This document shows positions 54,226 through 62,792 of a DNA stretch of 64,000 nt, one piece after another. A program made the position numbers and the translations under genes. Below the pieces are notes generated by a model. That model did no database searches. It was given only the letters and a program-made list of their open reading frames with translations, and was not told the DNA's origin. The stretch covers positions 248,001 through 312,000 of the forward strand of contig JALCME010000001.1 of the NCBI GenBank assembly GCA_022648295.1. The letters run 5' to 3'. Every line of letters begins with the position of its first letter. Within the stretch, counting starts at the first letter, position 1. This stretch comes from Bacteroides sp. GTDB taxonomy: Bacteria; Bacteroidota; Bacteroidia; Bacteroidales; Bacteroidaceae.

Positions 54226-54263
54226 CAATAAGGACACAATAAGCCGGAGAAACAGAACAGTCT

Positions 54264-54497
54264 CTATTTCTTCAGCAAAGCTTTAACTTCCGCCACTGAC
54301 AAAACTTTGCCTGAGGCCACTACTTTACCATCAACTGCAAGAGCCGGTAAACGCATTACATTATATTCCATAATCTTCATCAAGTCTTCCTCTTTTACCA
54401 ATGAAGCTTCAATACCATCTTCGGCAATTGCTTTTTCTACCGAAGCATACAATGCTTTGCAATTGGAACAACCCGTTCCTAATACTTTAATTTCCAT
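54264..54497 (-). CDS. ArsE-type small thioredoxin
   Basis: A 77-residue thioredoxin-fold protein with the CxxC motif in VLGTGCSNCKAL and the cis-proline region RLPALAVDGKVV. This matches redox-active disulfide proteins, including the ArsE type found with ArsF and ArsG. It is the second gene of the locus, downstream of arsR. Confidence 0.8.
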   Translation of the reverse strand: MEIKVLGTGCSNCKALYASVEKAIAEDGIEASLVKEEDLMKIMEYNVMRLPALAVDGKVVASGKVLSVAEVKALLKK

Positions 54498-54736
54498 AAC
54501 TTTTTATTTTTATTAAAATGAATAATCACACCTAACTAAACAAAAATCAAGCTCCCCTTATCCGTCTTCCGGAAGTAAAAGTTCTCGCCAGTCATAATCA
54601 AATCACAATAGGTGCCGCGACGGATGAATGTGAAGTGTCTACAGTTCTCACTAATTATAATCAAATCAGTAACGCGCAAACTGAAACAGCTTCTTTCCTT
54701 CAATTTATCAATCCTTCTATAAAGCAGCTCTATCCA

Positions 54737-54752
54737 TTCGTAATATGACGAA
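54737..54752. promoter_or_regulatory. ArsR-operator-like palindrome 2
   Basis: TTCGTAATATGACGAA, an inverted repeat in the gap between arsR and the small thioredoxin gene. The gap 54498-54779 otherwise holds no gene I can support; a frame containing a LytTR-like stretch is considered and rejected elsewhere. Confidence 0.55.
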
Positions 54753-54779
54753 CATTGAAAGCATAAAAAAAGAACTGTT

Positions 54780-55103
54780 TTAGCAACAGATGTCCTTCTT
54801 TTCAGCACAGCTCCGGAAAAGATCGGCAAAGAGTTGCTGAGCCAATCGCCAATTCTCCCGATTAATACAATACTTCACTTTCGGGGTTTCTATTTCACCC
54901 TGTATCAATCCGGCATCCTTCAATTCCTTTAAATGTTGCGAAACCGTAGCTTTGGCAATAGGCAACTCTTCATGAATATCACCGAAGTAACAAGTATCCC
55001 GGCTGGCTAAAAATTGAAGAATGGCAATACGGGCCGGATGCCCCAACGCCTTTGCGAAACGGGCCACTTCTTCTTGCTTTGCTGTATAATCTCCTTTTGC
55101 CAT
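54780..55103 (-). CDS. arsR: ArsR-family regulator
   Basis: A 107-residue winged-helix repressor. The DNA-recognition core is IAKATVSQHLKELKDAGLI, with ILQFLASRDTCYFGDIHEEL before it, and a CC pair ends the protein (KDICC). Cys in TCYF and the C-terminal pair could bind arsenite or a related metalloid. It is the first gene of the ars operon, controlled by the palindrome at 55191-55214. Confidence 0.9.
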   Translation of the reverse strand: MAKGDYTAKQEEVARFAKALGHPARIAILQFLASRDTCYFGDIHEELPIAKATVSQHLKELKDAGLIQGEIETPKVKYCINRENWRLAQQLFADLFRSCAEKKDICC

Positions 55104-55190
55104 TTTCTTATAATCTTTAATCCGCTACTTCTTAACTGATTTACTTTCCAAGAGAATCATAGTCAGATCATAACAGTCTATGATTACTTT

Positions 55191-55214
55191 ATTGTTCGCA
55201 AATATACGAACAAT
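55191..55214. promoter_or_regulatory. ArsR operator upstream of arsR
   Basis: ATTGTTCG at 55191-55198 and its complement CGAACAAT at 55207-55214 form an inverted repeat with an eight-base centre. The core is related to the other two sites (TTCG...CGAA). It is placed to control arsR itself. Confidence 0.65.
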
Positions 55215-55453
55215 ATTTTATTAGCAAAAGAATAGCTCACAAAATTCATTGCAAAACCTGCTTAATCTTCATTCGCACAGGCTCAAGCAAGAGAGATTAA
55301 CTATTACAGAAAATAGCTTGAAACACAAATAGAATTAATTCACGTCTCGAAAAACAACTAAAAGGAATCAATGAGCATCATCTAAATATCAGAGCCTACT
55401 GTTCCCTTTTTATTGAGGTTCAATCTTTAGTTGAAGTTCATCCCCTTTATTCC
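55215..55453. other. Gene-free interval between ars and DUF2202 loci
   Basis: AT-rich noncoding sequence in which I see no gene, RNA or repeat to report. Confidence 0.5.
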
Positions 55454-55454
55454 T

Positions 55455-55503
55455 AAAAAAGAAAGGGGCAAACCGATTTGTCTCATCGACAACGATCTGC
55501 CCC
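55455..55503 (-). terminator. Terminator of the TonB receptor-DUF2202 operon
   Basis: A stem of GGGGCA (55475-55480) and TGCCCC (55498-55503) with additional inner pairing is followed on the minus strand by CTTTCTTTTTTA. Confidence 0.7.
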
Positions 55504-55535
55504 ACGGTTAGCAAAAATCAATAAAAGTCCAGAAC

Positions 55536-56420
55536 TCAATTTTTGCCTTTACGATATCCTTTACCTACTCCCTTATCTTGGCTTTGACCGGGAGCATAAC
55601 CATTCACCGTTTGCGTACAAACACCAGCTTGGTTCACCTTTCCTTTTGCGCCGGTTGCTTTTCCGCCCTTTTGGCTATTTGTATTTCCTCCTTTACCTTT
55701 ATACTGTCCATAAGCATTCCCATGTGTGAAAGGTGCATTGAGTATTGCATCAAAATCTTCTTGCGACAGAACCACAGGTACATAAGTTCCACCTAATACG
55801 GTGATCTGACGGACAACCGCTTTCAAATGATTGGACGATGCTTTCATCAAGTTTGATACGACAAGGGCGATATTCTCGTTTGCAACATCCGGCAATACCT
55901 CTTTATAAGCGGCAACGCTTTCTTCTTCCATAAAGGCCATAGTCGAGAATGTTTGCACCAACGTAGTGTCTTGAGTAATCAATTGATCGTAAAAAGTTTG
56001 ACGGGTTGGGTCGGAGAAAACGCCTGCTTCCGTAAGAGGAGTATATTCTATTTCATAATAGTCGAGCAACGAATCCACACAAGCAATGTGCGACTCTTCG
56101 GCTCTCATGATACGTGAGATCTGAGGTGCTGTAGGATATTTGTCCGCAAATACGGCATAAACATCATGCGCCAGCTTTTCATCTTCACGCATAGCATAAA
56201 GAAACTCAATTTCATCCGCATCAAGCGGTGAAGTAACGGTTAGTACCGGCACCACATTAGAACGGGTCATGGCGCTGACTCCTTCCGCATCCACACTCAA
56301 CAAAGCCATTTGAGAAGAACCGGTTTCATCCAAAGGAGTGCTGTCCGACTGACTGCACGACGACATCAGACACAAAGAGAATGCCGAGAAAGCAATTGCG
56401 GTAAATAGATTCGTTTTCAT
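55536..56420 (-). CDS. DUF2202 lipoprotein with K/G-rich tail
   Basis: A 294-residue lipoprotein (lipobox LMSSCSQS). The central DUF2202 helical domain is ferritin-like: REDEKLAHDVYAVF, RAEESHIACVDSLLDYYEIEY, FMEEESVAAYKE and SSNHLKAVVRQI supply E and H residues in the spacing of a dinuclear metal site. The C-terminal 55 residues are rich in Gly, Lys, Asn and Gln (GKGGNTNSQKGGKATGAKGK). Such tails are uncommon in the family. It is the last gene of an ECF sigma-FecR-TonB receptor locus, so a surface metal- or nutrient-related role is likely. Confidence 0.8.
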   Translation of the reverse strand: MKTNLFTAIAFSAFSLCLMSSCSQSDSTPLDETGSSQMALLSVDAEGVSAMTRSNVVPVLTVTSPLDADEIEFLYAMREDEKLAHDVYAVFADKYPTAPQISRIMRAEESHIACVDSLLDYYEIEYTPLTEAGVFSDPTRQTFYDQLITQDTTLVQTFSTMAFMEEESVAAYKEVLPDVANENIALVVSNLMKASSNHLKAVVRQITVLGGTYVPVVLSQEDFDAILNAPFTHGNAYGQYKGKGGNTNSQKGGKATGAKGKVNQAGVCTQTVNGYAPGQSQDKGVGKGYRKGKN

Positions 56421-56489
56421 ATTCGTTTGGTTTTAGAAGTTAATATTCAATTGTCTTTTTACTATTAACCGCACGAACTCAACTTTACC

Positions 56490-58730
56490 CTACCACATAA
56501 ATTCAAGAAAAAACATCGGAGTGAAAGGCATTGCTTTGGAATAGAACGTAACAGGCTCATCTTTAGCTTGAAGAGTATAACTATATTTCAGATTATCAGC
56601 ACCAAACACATTGATAACGGAAGCTCCCACATGCAACTGACAGGTCCTGAACCTCAACCTGTAGGTGGCAGAAGCATCCAAACGACTGTACGACGTCTCC
56701 TTCTCCGTTTGCTTAATGCCTGCACCTTTACCTTTTCCGTTTGAGCTATTCCCGGAATAGTCGGGAACGGAGAAACCTGTACCATACACATAATCGGCAG
56801 AAAGAAGAAAGGACTTTAGCTTTAACAATCCGCCCAACTTTATCTCATGTCCGGTTTCCGAATAAGCTTCCTTCACGGAGGTCAGCGAATAAGAACCGAA
56901 GACTGCACCCTCCTTGAACTCCTGTTTGGCAAAGACATCCACTCCACGAACATCCACTGCAACAGGCGTTGGCTCAAAGTCCACCAACCGCACGGCATTA
57001 CGGGTATTCTTCAAATACCCTTCCACACTCGCTGTGAAACCACGAGCCGATTGATAAGAGAAATTCGCAACACCGTGCATGGAATGGAGTTGCGAATGAA
57101 TGGCCCAATTTGAAAGGTAGTTTTTATCACTAACTTCATAAGGAATGCGACTCAGATATTGGTTGTACAATCCCCAGGCCGCACTCAACGCAAATCCTTT
57201 GCCAAGATCATATCCGGCAGATAAACGAGGCTGCACTTTAACGGCATCCGGCAACCAGTCAGCTCTTAATCCGGCATCCATCCACAAGCGCCCCAACGTC
57301 AACCGGTCGGAAAAGAAAGTACTCCAGTCACTCAACCCTTCGCCCGCTGCTTCATAACGATTGAACTCCGCCCCCGCACTAATCCGCTGCCGCGTACCGA
57401 GGGGAAAGTCATGCACCAGACGTGCGGATAACTGACGGACGGAACGACTGACTGCATATAATCCCGTCTCTTCATCCTCTGTTTTCATTCTCGAAAAGGC
57501 AAAGGACAGGCGGGTATGTGATGCATTCCGCCAATAACGATCGTACAAACCGGATGCTCCTATTTGGTGGCAATGCTGCTTACCTTCTATCAGCTCAGCA
57601 TCAACGGGCTGTGCGGTAAAACCGAACTTATCGTCCGCACCATACAAGGCGATGCGATAAGTATCATTTTCAAACGCTTCACCGGTATAACTGACATTCA
57701 GGTCGGAAAACGTATAAGAAGGGGTGACGTACATTTCATCGGCAGTCTGGCTCGAAGCTTTTTCGGCTATCTTATCCAACCCTTTCCCCTGCCCCTGCGC
57801 CTTTCCCGCCGCAGTCTTACCGTTGTAGGGATTGAGCAGGGAACTATGATATAAATCATAAAAGGTGCGACGATAGGCAACGGCTAATGCCGAACGTTTA
57901 GTCACCGGCACACTGCCATACACATTGGCTGTCAATGTACTAACCATTGCCTTAAAAGAAGGTTTGCTATAATCAGCTTCATTACCCTGTATCTCTGCAA
58001 CAGCTCCCGTCTGATTTCCATATTCCGTTCCATATCCTCCCTTCATCAAGCGGATGCTACGCACCAGATAGGGATTGATAAAGCTGATGTTATCATTAAA
58101 ACCACGCATACCGTACAGGGGAATACCGTCAAATACAATCCGACTCTCACCCGCATTACTTCCCCACACCATCAGTTCATCGGAAGGTTCACCTGACGCT
58201 CTCACTCCCGGCATCATCCGCAACAAATTGAAGACAATATTATCACTACTCCCCGGCAGGGCACGTGCACTCTGCTGACTGCCGGTCAGCTCACCCGCTT
58301 CCTGCCCCGTACTACCAAAGACCAACTGCATGCGCGGTGCGGTAATCGTAATTTCCCCTACATCCACTACTTTTATCTCCGGCGGACGTTCAAGGTAAGT
58401 CACTGTTTTTGAAGCAGGTTTCTTTGATGAAGGTTTTGGTTGGGCTGGTTCTTCTTTCAACCGTGAAATGACGTACACTCCACCAATCTCTTCGCAAACA
58501 TAAGGCTTATCGGCAAGCAAGAAGAGAATGGCGGCTTTAGGAGAAGGAAAGGAACGGTTCAACGTTACCTTATAAGCCGAAAGTGCACGGCTATCGAATG
58601 AAAGATCCACACCTAACTGTTCGAGCACCTTATCCAACGGCTCTCTGTCAGCTTTTACCCGTACTTGCTGGGCGATAGCTGTATTCAGCACCATGCACAA
58701 GCCGGTCAATATGATCAGTATTCTTCTCAA
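56490..58730 (-). CDS. TonB-dependent receptor with STN domain
   Basis: A 746-residue outer-membrane receptor. A signal peptide (to about 20) is followed by an STN domain (VRVKADREPLDKVLEQLGVDLSFDS) that would relay a signal to the FecR protein. The plug region contains RALPGSSDNIVFNLLRMMPGV, and a barrel ends in EFMW, with a terminal aromatic. Two Lys/Gly-rich loop insertions (for example GKAQGQGKGLDKI and SNGKGKGAGIK) resemble the tail of the DUF2202 lipoprotein next to it. Substrate unknown, perhaps metal-related. It is abutted by fecR upstream. Confidence 0.88.
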   Translation of the reverse strand: MRRILIILTGLCMVLNTAIAQQVRVKADREPLDKVLEQLGVDLSFDSRALSAYKVTLNRSFPSPKAAILFLLADKPYVCEEIGGVYVISRLKEEPAQPKPSSKKPASKTVTYLERPPEIKVVDVGEITITAPRMQLVFGSTGQEAGELTGSQQSARALPGSSDNIVFNLLRMMPGVRASGEPSDELMVWGSNAGESRIVFDGIPLYGMRGFNDNISFINPYLVRSIRLMKGGYGTEYGNQTGAVAEIQGNEADYSKPSFKAMVSTLTANVYGSVPVTKRSALAVAYRRTFYDLYHSSLLNPYNGKTAAGKAQGQGKGLDKIAEKASSQTADEMYVTPSYTFSDLNVSYTGEAFENDTYRIALYGADDKFGFTAQPVDAELIEGKQHCHQIGASGLYDRYWRNASHTRLSFAFSRMKTEDEETGLYAVSRSVRQLSARLVHDFPLGTRQRISAGAEFNRYEAAGEGLSDWSTFFSDRLTLGRLWMDAGLRADWLPDAVKVQPRLSAGYDLGKGFALSAAWGLYNQYLSRIPYEVSDKNYLSNWAIHSQLHSMHGVANFSYQSARGFTASVEGYLKNTRNAVRLVDFEPTPVAVDVRGVDVFAKQEFKEGAVFGSYSLTSVKEAYSETGHEIKLGGLLKLKSFLLSADYVYGTGFSVPDYSGNSSNGKGKGAGIKQTEKETSYSRLDASATYRLRFRTCQLHVGASVINVFGADNLKYSYTLQAKDEPVTFYSKAMPFTPMFFLEFMW

Positions 58731-59513
58731 TCAATTTGCGGTTAACGTAATACCAAATGGTTTTCCTATAATCTCCAATACCACATCGAGCGTCTTATCT
58801 CTTGAAAATGAACCGGTATAGTACACATCGGGCAAACCGGAAGCTGTGACGTGGATATTATACTGCCGCTCCACTTCATCAATCACCTCATGCAAAGGAG
58901 TATGATCAAAATAGAACCATCCTTTCGTCCACCCGATAGCCTGCTTGGCATGCTCCGTGTCCGAAGTCTGAAGTTGTCGCCCCACTAACCGGACTTGCAT
59001 TGACGGGGTAATCACTGCAGATTGTTCTCCCGAAGAGACTTGAACCTTTCCGGTAAGGCAGGTCACATCAAACCGTTCTTTCCGGGAAAACACGTTGAAC
59101 GAAGTCCCCAACACAGCAACCGAACCATGGACGGTATTCACCGTAAAGCGACTTCCTTTCATAACCCTGAAAAAGCCTTCACCGTTCAGCGTCACTTCAC
59201 GCGACACTTTCCACCACAACGGACGGTAAGTCAAACGACTATCCGCATTTAGATTGACCAGTGAACCATCCGGCAGGGCTACGGCAAGCTGTTTGCCCCG
59301 TTCCACCACCACCTCCGTGGTATATAGATAGGCTATTGTCGGCAGAAAAACAAGTGCTGCGATCACTGCGGCAACGGCATAACGCATCCACAGCCGGCGA
59401 GACAGCGGTTTCACCCGGGGAGCCTCATCAACAAGACCGGCAAAGCGTTCCGCCCACACCTGCTCTTTACTTTTCTTCCATTCCGGAGTAACTTTTATAT
59501 GCTTAGTATCCAT
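58731..59513 (-). CDS. FecR-family anti-sigma factor
   Basis: A 260-residue protein, starting at MDTKHIKV because the longer frame would overlap the sigma gene stop. A short cytoplasmic part with a sigma-binding region is followed by one TM segment (about 52-72), a FecR domain (ERGKQLAVALPDGSLVNLNADSRLTY) and a C-terminal STN-like DUF4974 region (YFDHTPLHEVIDEVERQYN). It would hold the ECF sigma factor until the TonB receptor signals. Its stop lies immediately before the receptor start. Confidence 0.92.
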   Translation of the reverse strand: MDTKHIKVTPEWKKSKEQVWAERFAGLVDEAPRVKPLSRRLWMRYAVAAVIAALVFLPTIAYLYTTEVVVERGKQLAVALPDGSLVNLNADSRLTYRPLWWKVSREVTLNGEGFFRVMKGSRFTVNTVHGSVAVLGTSFNVFSRKERFDVTCLTGKVQVSSGEQSAVITPSMQVRLVGRQLQTSDTEHAKQAIGWTKGWFYFDHTPLHEVIDEVERQYNIHVTASGLPDVYYTGSFSRDKTLDVVLEIIGKPFGITLTAN

Positions 59514-59514
59514 A

Positions 59515-60000
59515 TCACAACAGTTTTTTCCGTAACAGCGACAAAGCCGCATTCATTCTTTTCTCTATGGCCTTTACACTCAAATTCAGTCGTTCCGCTA
59601 TCTCATGATACTTCAGGGATTCTTCCCTGTTCATCAGGAACACTTCCCGTTGACCATCAGGCATCTCTTCCAGCACCGCCGCATAACGCGCTTTCAATTC
59701 TTCAAACTGCAATTCTTCCTGTGGCGAAAGAGAGGCGCTTTCATCCGGTCGCATATTCTCCGCAAAGCTAAGCCGCACATCCTGCTTCCGATAGTAGCTC
59801 ACTACGTTATCCGACGCCATCTTATAAAGTAAAGCTTTGATGTTAAGCAATTCCAACCGGTCACGACGCTCCCACAATTGCATAAACACATCTTCCGCTA
59901 TATCTTCTGCGACCTGTTCGTCCGAAGTCTTATAATAAACAAACCGCCGGATAGCTTCAAAATAAGTATTGAATATATCTTGAAAATCACCCTTATTCAT
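59515..60000 (-). CDS. ECF-type RNA polymerase sigma factor
   Basis: A 161-residue sigma-70-family factor. Region 2 contains FVYYKTSDEQVAEDIAEDVFMQLWER and region 4 contains LEEMPDGQREVFLMNREESLKYHEIAERLNLSVKAIEKRM, both normal for FecI-like factors. It is one base from the fecR start and begins a four-gene operon that should autoregulate through the FecR/TonB receptor pathway. Confidence 0.93.
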   Translation of the reverse strand: MNKGDFQDIFNTYFEAIRRFVYYKTSDEQVAEDIAEDVFMQLWERRDRLELLNIKALLYKMASDNVVSYYRKQDVRLSFAENMRPDESASLSPQEELQFEELKARYAAVLEEMPDGQREVFLMNREESLKYHEIAERLNLSVKAIEKRMNAALSLLRKKLL

Positions 60001-60077
60001 AAGTCATTTCATGGAATAAACCGCATTAACCGACAAATACCCTACTCTCGCTCAACAAAAAGTTTCGACACACTCTC

Positions 60078-60479
60078 TCATTCCTTTTCCAATTCACCCA
60101 TATCATTGAGGTGGAGTTCCAATGCTTTCACCGAAATATAGATCTCATAAACAGAGATTGCTAACGAGATAATAAGCAACACCAACCCCAGACCGAAGAT
60201 GTATACGGAAACAAGATAGAGCTGGATGTAGAGGGTAAACATACTAACCACACACAGCAGCAGACTACCGATACCCGTAACCTGCATGGCACGCGTCAGG
60301 TAAAGTCGTTTGCGAAGGTTGGCTATTTGCGCAGCTGTCACTTTCGATGGATTTTCGATGTATTGTTCTTTCAGCGTTCTTACCAATTGGGCATACGACA
60401 GAAAACGGTTGGTATAAGCCAACATAATTAGTGATATGGCCGAGAAGAGCAAGGCCGGAGTTGTCATATCAATTTCCAT
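60078..60479 (-). CDS. DUF2721 membrane protein
   Basis: A 133-residue protein starting MEIDMTTPAL (an ATG four codons later is also possible). Three hydrophobic segments include LLFSAISLIMLAYTNRFL, then RLYLTRAMQVTGIGSLLLCVVSM and a C-terminal YIFGLGLVLLIISLAISVYEIYISVKALELHL, matching DUF2721. Function unknown. It is transcribed away from the macro-like gene. Confidence 0.75.
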   Translation of the reverse strand: MEIDMTTPALLFSAISLIMLAYTNRFLSYAQLVRTLKEQYIENPSKVTAAQIANLRKRLYLTRAMQVTGIGSLLLCVVSMFTLYIQLYLVSVYIFGLGLVLLIISLAISVYEIYISVKALELHLNDMGELEKE

Positions 60480-60539
60480 TCTTTTTTCGCTATATTGAAT
60501 TAGTATACACAAATATAGAGAAAATAACCATTCACAGTA

Positions 60540-60568
60540 TTGTTTTTCTTCCAAAACGAATATCTTTG
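60540..60568 (+). promoter_or_regulatory. Promoter of the macro-like gene
   Basis: TTG (60540-60542), 18 bases and TATCTTTG (60561-60568), 27 bases before the ATG. Confidence 0.6.
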
Positions 60569-60594
60569 CAACAGACATTTAGTTTATATCAATT

Positions 60595-60987
60595 ATGGAA
60601 ACAAGAATTACACCCAGTCGCATCACCACCCTGCGTACGAATGAAATATTTGTTTTCGGCAGTAACCTGAAAGGCTCCCACGGCGGAGGAGCAGCCTTAT
60701 TGGCCTGGAAAAAATGGGGAGCCATTTGGGGACAAGGTGCCGGATTGCAGGGACAAACTTATGGCATACCCACCATGCACGGTGGACCGGATGCTATTAA
60801 ACCTTACGTAGATGAGTTTATTCTCTTTGCTAAAGAGAAACCGGAGTTCACCTTTCTTGTCACCGAAATAGGTTGCGGCATTGCAGGCTTTACTCCACAA
60901 CAGATTGCTCCGCTGTTTAAAGCAGCGGTAAATGTGCCCAATATCCATCTTCCCGAACGATTCTGGAACGTATTGAACGAACAATAA
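60595..60987 (+). CDS. Macro-like A1S_2505-type protein
   Basis: A 130-residue protein. NEIFVFGSNLKGSHGGGAALLA, GAGLQGQTYGIPTM, FLVTEIGCGIAGFTPQQIAPLF and IHLPERF are the family motifs of small macro-domain-like proteins found in bacteria and phages. Macro domains bind ADP-ribose derivatives or related nucleotides. This branch is not experimentally assigned by me. It is a monocistronic gene. Confidence 0.8.
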   Translation: METRITPSRITTLRTNEIFVFGSNLKGSHGGGAALLAWKKWGAIWGQGAGLQGQTYGIPTMHGGPDAIKPYVDEFILFAKEKPEFTFLVTEIGCGIAGFTPQQIAPLFKAAVNVPNIHLPERFWNVLNEQ

Positions 60988-61109
60988 GTACTTTCCGAAC
61001 AGGTTCAAACACGACACTCTCTACCCAGTATTTTCACTCACTCTACTTGCACGCTTGCACTTTACAGTATAACTAATTGACACACAACATGTAGCAGAGT
61101 GGTGGCAGT

Positions 61110-61144
61110 AAAAAAAACAAGAGTGTAAGCAATTTGCTTACACT
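61110..61144 (-). terminator. Minus-strand terminator far downstream of the MFS gene
   Basis: AGTGTAAGCAA/TTGCTTACACT (61122-61144) is an 11-bp palindrome with a single central base. On the minus strand it is followed by TTGTTTTTTTT. It lies about 420 bases after the MFS stop, so that transcript may have a long 3' untranslated region holding the repeat array at 61342-61429. Confidence 0.6.
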
Positions 61145-61341
61145 TCAGATAGCGTTTCCAATACCTCATTAGTTTATTCTCTATCAGCATCTTACTTGTT
61201 ATAAGGCGACGAAGCAAGCTGTTTCCCGATTATTCACCCCTCTCGGTTTCTTGCCCTAAAGATATGGTCTCTTTGTGTATTAGACCATTGCTCTTGATAA
61301 TAAGAACTGTTTAGCTTGTTTGTTTTATTGCTTATTGATTG

Positions 61342-61429
61342 CTTCCCCACAGCTGTGGAGAAGCTTTTCCACAATAGTGAAGAACTTGTTTCACAATAGT
61401 GAAGAAAGTTCTCCACAGCTGTGGGGATC
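61342..61429. repeat. 22-bp tandem palindrome array (locus C)
   Basis: Four 22-base units begin at 61343, 61365, 61387 and 61409; they read as eight 11-base half-sites of alternating orientation (CTTCCCCACAG, CTGTGGAGAAG, CTTTTCCACAA, TAGTGAAGAAC and so on). Units 1 and 4 share CCACAGCTGTGG, units 2 and 3 share CACAATAGTGAAGAA. Arms at 61344-61362 and 61409-61427 are a perfect 19-bp inverted repeat. The 60988-61562 stretch has no gene. Confidence 0.75.
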
Positions 61430-61562
61430 AAACAAATCCTAAGGCAAAAGTAAAAGAAAACTTATGTATTTTAGGACAAAGGGCTAAGGAAAGTAATGAG
61501 ATGCACTGGGTTATACGGGTTAGCGCCCTATATTTGCGGCATATACTGCGGTAAAAAAACTC

Positions 61563-62753
61563 TTAGCCAATAGCACTACAATCAGCAACAGGTTTCATCT
61601 TCTTCGCAATCAGAATACAAGCTAAAGAAAGCACGGCGCTCACTACAAAGATGATACCTGTAGAGGACAATATGTTTCCAAGCCCGACCAACGGGGAGAC
61701 TATGCCACCCGAAGCAAAACAAAAAGCGCCTAACAAAGCGGAAGCCGTACCCGAATTATTGCGCGCACTCTCCATGGCCAATGTAGTGGAACTGGTAAAA
61801 GTGAGTCCCATAGTAAATAAGAGAACAAGCAACACCGACTCATAAATCCAGAAACTACAGTTCGACATTAAAGCAGCACACTCTACAACAGCCAGAATAA
61901 GCATCCCAACACAACCGGTAAGCGTTGCATTCTCTAACTTGCGAAACTTAACCGAAAGTGCGGCAGCCACACCGATGGCTACGGCATTAATACTAAAACA
62001 AAAGCTAAAAGCCAAGGCGGAGAAACCATAATGCTGCTGTACAATAAACGGAGAAGAAGCTATGTTGGCAAAAAGTATACCCTGGGCAAAAGCCAGTTGC
62101 AACACGTAGGCCACGTAGCGCCCATTACAAAGCACGATTTTAAAACTCTTAAATGTGTCTGCCCATTTGGACGTAAGTCGCCGTTCAACAGGAAGAGACT
62201 CATTAAGATACATACTGGCAGCCAAAAGAATAACACCCAGCACAAGCAGAATGCCAAATATTCCCTGCCAACCGATCAAATCGGTAAAGACGCCCCCTAT
62301 CACCGGTGCAGCTACGGGAGCTATGCCATTGATAGCACCAATAACCGCCAGCATATTGGCGAGACCCCTTCCCGAAAACTTATCCGTAGCTATGGAACGG
62401 GAAATAACAATGCCACCTGCACCGGCAATGCCTTGCACCAGACGGAAAGCCACAAATAATTGAATATTAGTAGACAGCATGCAACAAATAGTAGACAGGA
62501 TAAACAACCACATAGAAACAAGCAAAGGAAGACGCCTGCCATAACGATCACTCAAGGGACCGAAGAAAATCTGTCCCACCGCCAAACCGATCATACTGGT
62601 AGTCAACCCCAGTTGCACCATAGAGGACGTGGTGGCAAAATAATCGCTCATAGACGGTAAAGTGGGTAAATACATATCCGTAACAAACGGACCAAAAGCG
62701 GATAACATCCCTAAAAGGATAAGCAGAAATAGTTTTGAATTGTATCTTTTCAT
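61563..62753 (-). CDS. Bcr/CflA-type MFS drug efflux transporter
   Basis: A 396-residue 12-TM transporter of the DHA1 Bcr/CflA group. Motif A appears as GQIFFGPLSDRYGRR between TM2 and TM3, preceded by TDMYLPTLPSM, a strong Bcr-type signature. RLVQGIAGAGGIVISRS is in TM4 and PVAAPVIGGVFTDLIGWQGIF in TM5. Export of bicyclomycin-like or other drugs is known for the family; the substrate here is unknown. Confidence 0.92.
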   Translation of the reverse strand: MKRYNSKLFLLILLGMLSAFGPFVTDMYLPTLPSMSDYFATTSSMVQLGLTTSMIGLAVGQIFFGPLSDRYGRRLPLLVSMWLFILSTICCMLSTNIQLFVAFRLVQGIAGAGGIVISRSIATDKFSGRGLANMLAVIGAINGIAPVAAPVIGGVFTDLIGWQGIFGILLVLGVILLAASMYLNESLPVERRLTSKWADTFKSFKIVLCNGRYVAYVLQLAFAQGILFANIASSPFIVQQHYGFSALAFSFCFSINAVAIGVAAALSVKFRKLENATLTGCVGMLILAVVECAALMSNCSFWIYESVLLVLLFTMGLTFTSSTTLAMESARNNSGTASALLGAFCFASGGIVSPLVGLGNILSSTGIIFVVSAVLSLACILIAKKMKPVADCSAIG

Positions 62754-62784
62754 CTTAAAAATGCTTTATTGTAAAGCAGTGATG

Positions 62785-62792
62785 CAAAAGTA
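62785..62792 (-). promoter_or_regulatory. -7 box for the MFS gene
   Basis: The minus strand reads TACTTTTG 32 bases before the ATG, matching the -7 consensus. Confidence 0.5.

Noticed and set aside
54536..54829. A minus-strand frame with a LytTR-like stretch between arsR and the small thioredoxin gene
   Set aside because: The frame overlaps the arsR coding end by 50 bases, has no start after it and spans an operator palindrome. The likeness (FSLRVTDLIIISENC) is weak. It may be a decayed fragment at most.
55191..55214. Relation between the ars operator ATTGTTCG and the element end units TTGTTCGG
   Set aside because: Shared seven bases are likely coincidence; the arrangements differ and the loci are unrelated.
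61342..61429. A CRISPR array or parS site at locus C
   Set aside because: Repeats are contiguous palindromes without spacers, there are no cas genes, and the centre does not match the parS consensus.
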